Program-made: the position numbers and the translations under genes
Part shown: positions 63,971-64,000 of the stretch, in pieces
Numbering within the stretch: the first letter of the stretch is position 1
How the letters are laid out: each line of letters begins with the position of its first letter
DNA from: Lolliginicoccus lacisalsi
GTDB lineage: Bacteria; Actinomycetota; Actinomycetes; Mycobacteriales; Mycobacteriaceae
Assembly (NCBI RefSeq): GCF_014841105.1
Contig: NZ_JACYWE010000001.1
Span: forward strand, 229,517-293,516
DNA: 64,000 nucleotides
Reading direction: 5' to 3'
The notes under the pieces: generated by a model
Database searches by the model: none
Told to the model about the DNA's origin: nothing
What the model saw: only the letters and a program-made list of their open reading frames with translations

Positions 63971-64000
63971 ATGGCCCCCACCAGCGATCCGCTCGCCGAG
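63971..64000 (+). CDS. Partial CDS at the window end
   Basis: ATG at 63971 with the strong ribosome site AGGAAGGAA eight bases upstream starts an open frame (MAPTSDPLAE) cut by the window edge. Ten residues are too few for a family assignment. The 165 bp before it are GC-rich and include a GGGGGAAC element at 63844-63851 that might be an ECF-type -35, which is speculative. Confidence 0.5.
   Translation, partial: MAPTSDPLAE

Overview
This 64 kb window comes from a high-GC (roughly two-thirds G+C) actinobacterium, most likely of the mycolic-acid order Mycobacteriales. Supporting signs are DtxR/IdeR-type iron boxes, a furA-katG pair, a WS/DGAT-type acyltransferase, an antigen-85-like secreted esterase, a LIP-family secreted lipase, a trans-acting enoyl reductase homologue and an ESX-like secretion locus. 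The genus cannot be fixed from the sequence. No rRNA, tRNA, CRISPR array, transposase or phage gene was recognised.

Region 1 (1-18.6 kb): hydrogen oxidation wrapped around an iron-uptake island. On the minus strand lies the operon hhyS-hhyL-NifU/Rieske-DUF5947-(DUF6084, cut by the edge), a group 1h high-affinity [NiFe]-hydrogenase with a CRP-like site upstream. The maturation genes hypA-hypB and a secreted cupin lie 13 kb away. Between them are plus-strand iron genes behind an iron box: substrate-binding lipoprotein, two FecCD permeases, ATPase, two more binding lipoproteins, a heterodimeric exporter-fold ABC pair with one degenerate and one intact ATP site, a FhuF-like reductase, and (behind a second iron box) a siderophore-interacting flavoprotein. 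A fourth binding-protein gene is a frameshifted, truncated remnant.

Region 2 (18.7-38.3 kb): MarR divergent from an Old Yellow Enzyme and a TauD-like oxygenase. Next is a tightly overlapping fatty-acid/aldehyde operon (acyl-CoA dehydrogenase, hotdog thioesterase, aldehyde dehydrogenase, acyl-CoA ligase) divergent from a TetR regulator, with two matching operators between them. An ESX-like three-gene operon follows, then assorted lipid genes (enoyl reductase, SDR, WS/DGAT, secreted esterase).

Region 3 (38.4-52.1 kb): a five-gene, translationally coupled operon. A 2278-residue synthase (two nitronate-monooxygenase-like barrels, KS, AT, ACP, KR) is followed by a 1486-residue synthase (KS, AT, DH, phosphopantetheinyl transferase), a free ACP, an alpha/beta hydrolase and a GT1-type glycosyltransferase. 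It reads as a rearranged PUFA-synthase-like machine that could make a glycosylated lipid or polyketide. It is the strongest candidate for an undescribed system here.

Region 4 (52.4-64 kb): small cupin, DoxX protein, secreted lipase, a lipoprotein gene interrupted by one in-frame TGA, furA-katG, a methyltransferase, a MOSC protein, cysQ and a Rieske-glutamate synthase fusion. At least three families of 50-70 bp palindromes recur at gene ends across the window (A at 18.7/21.2/27.5 kb, B at 52.9/60.4 kb, C at 38.3/59.6 kb).
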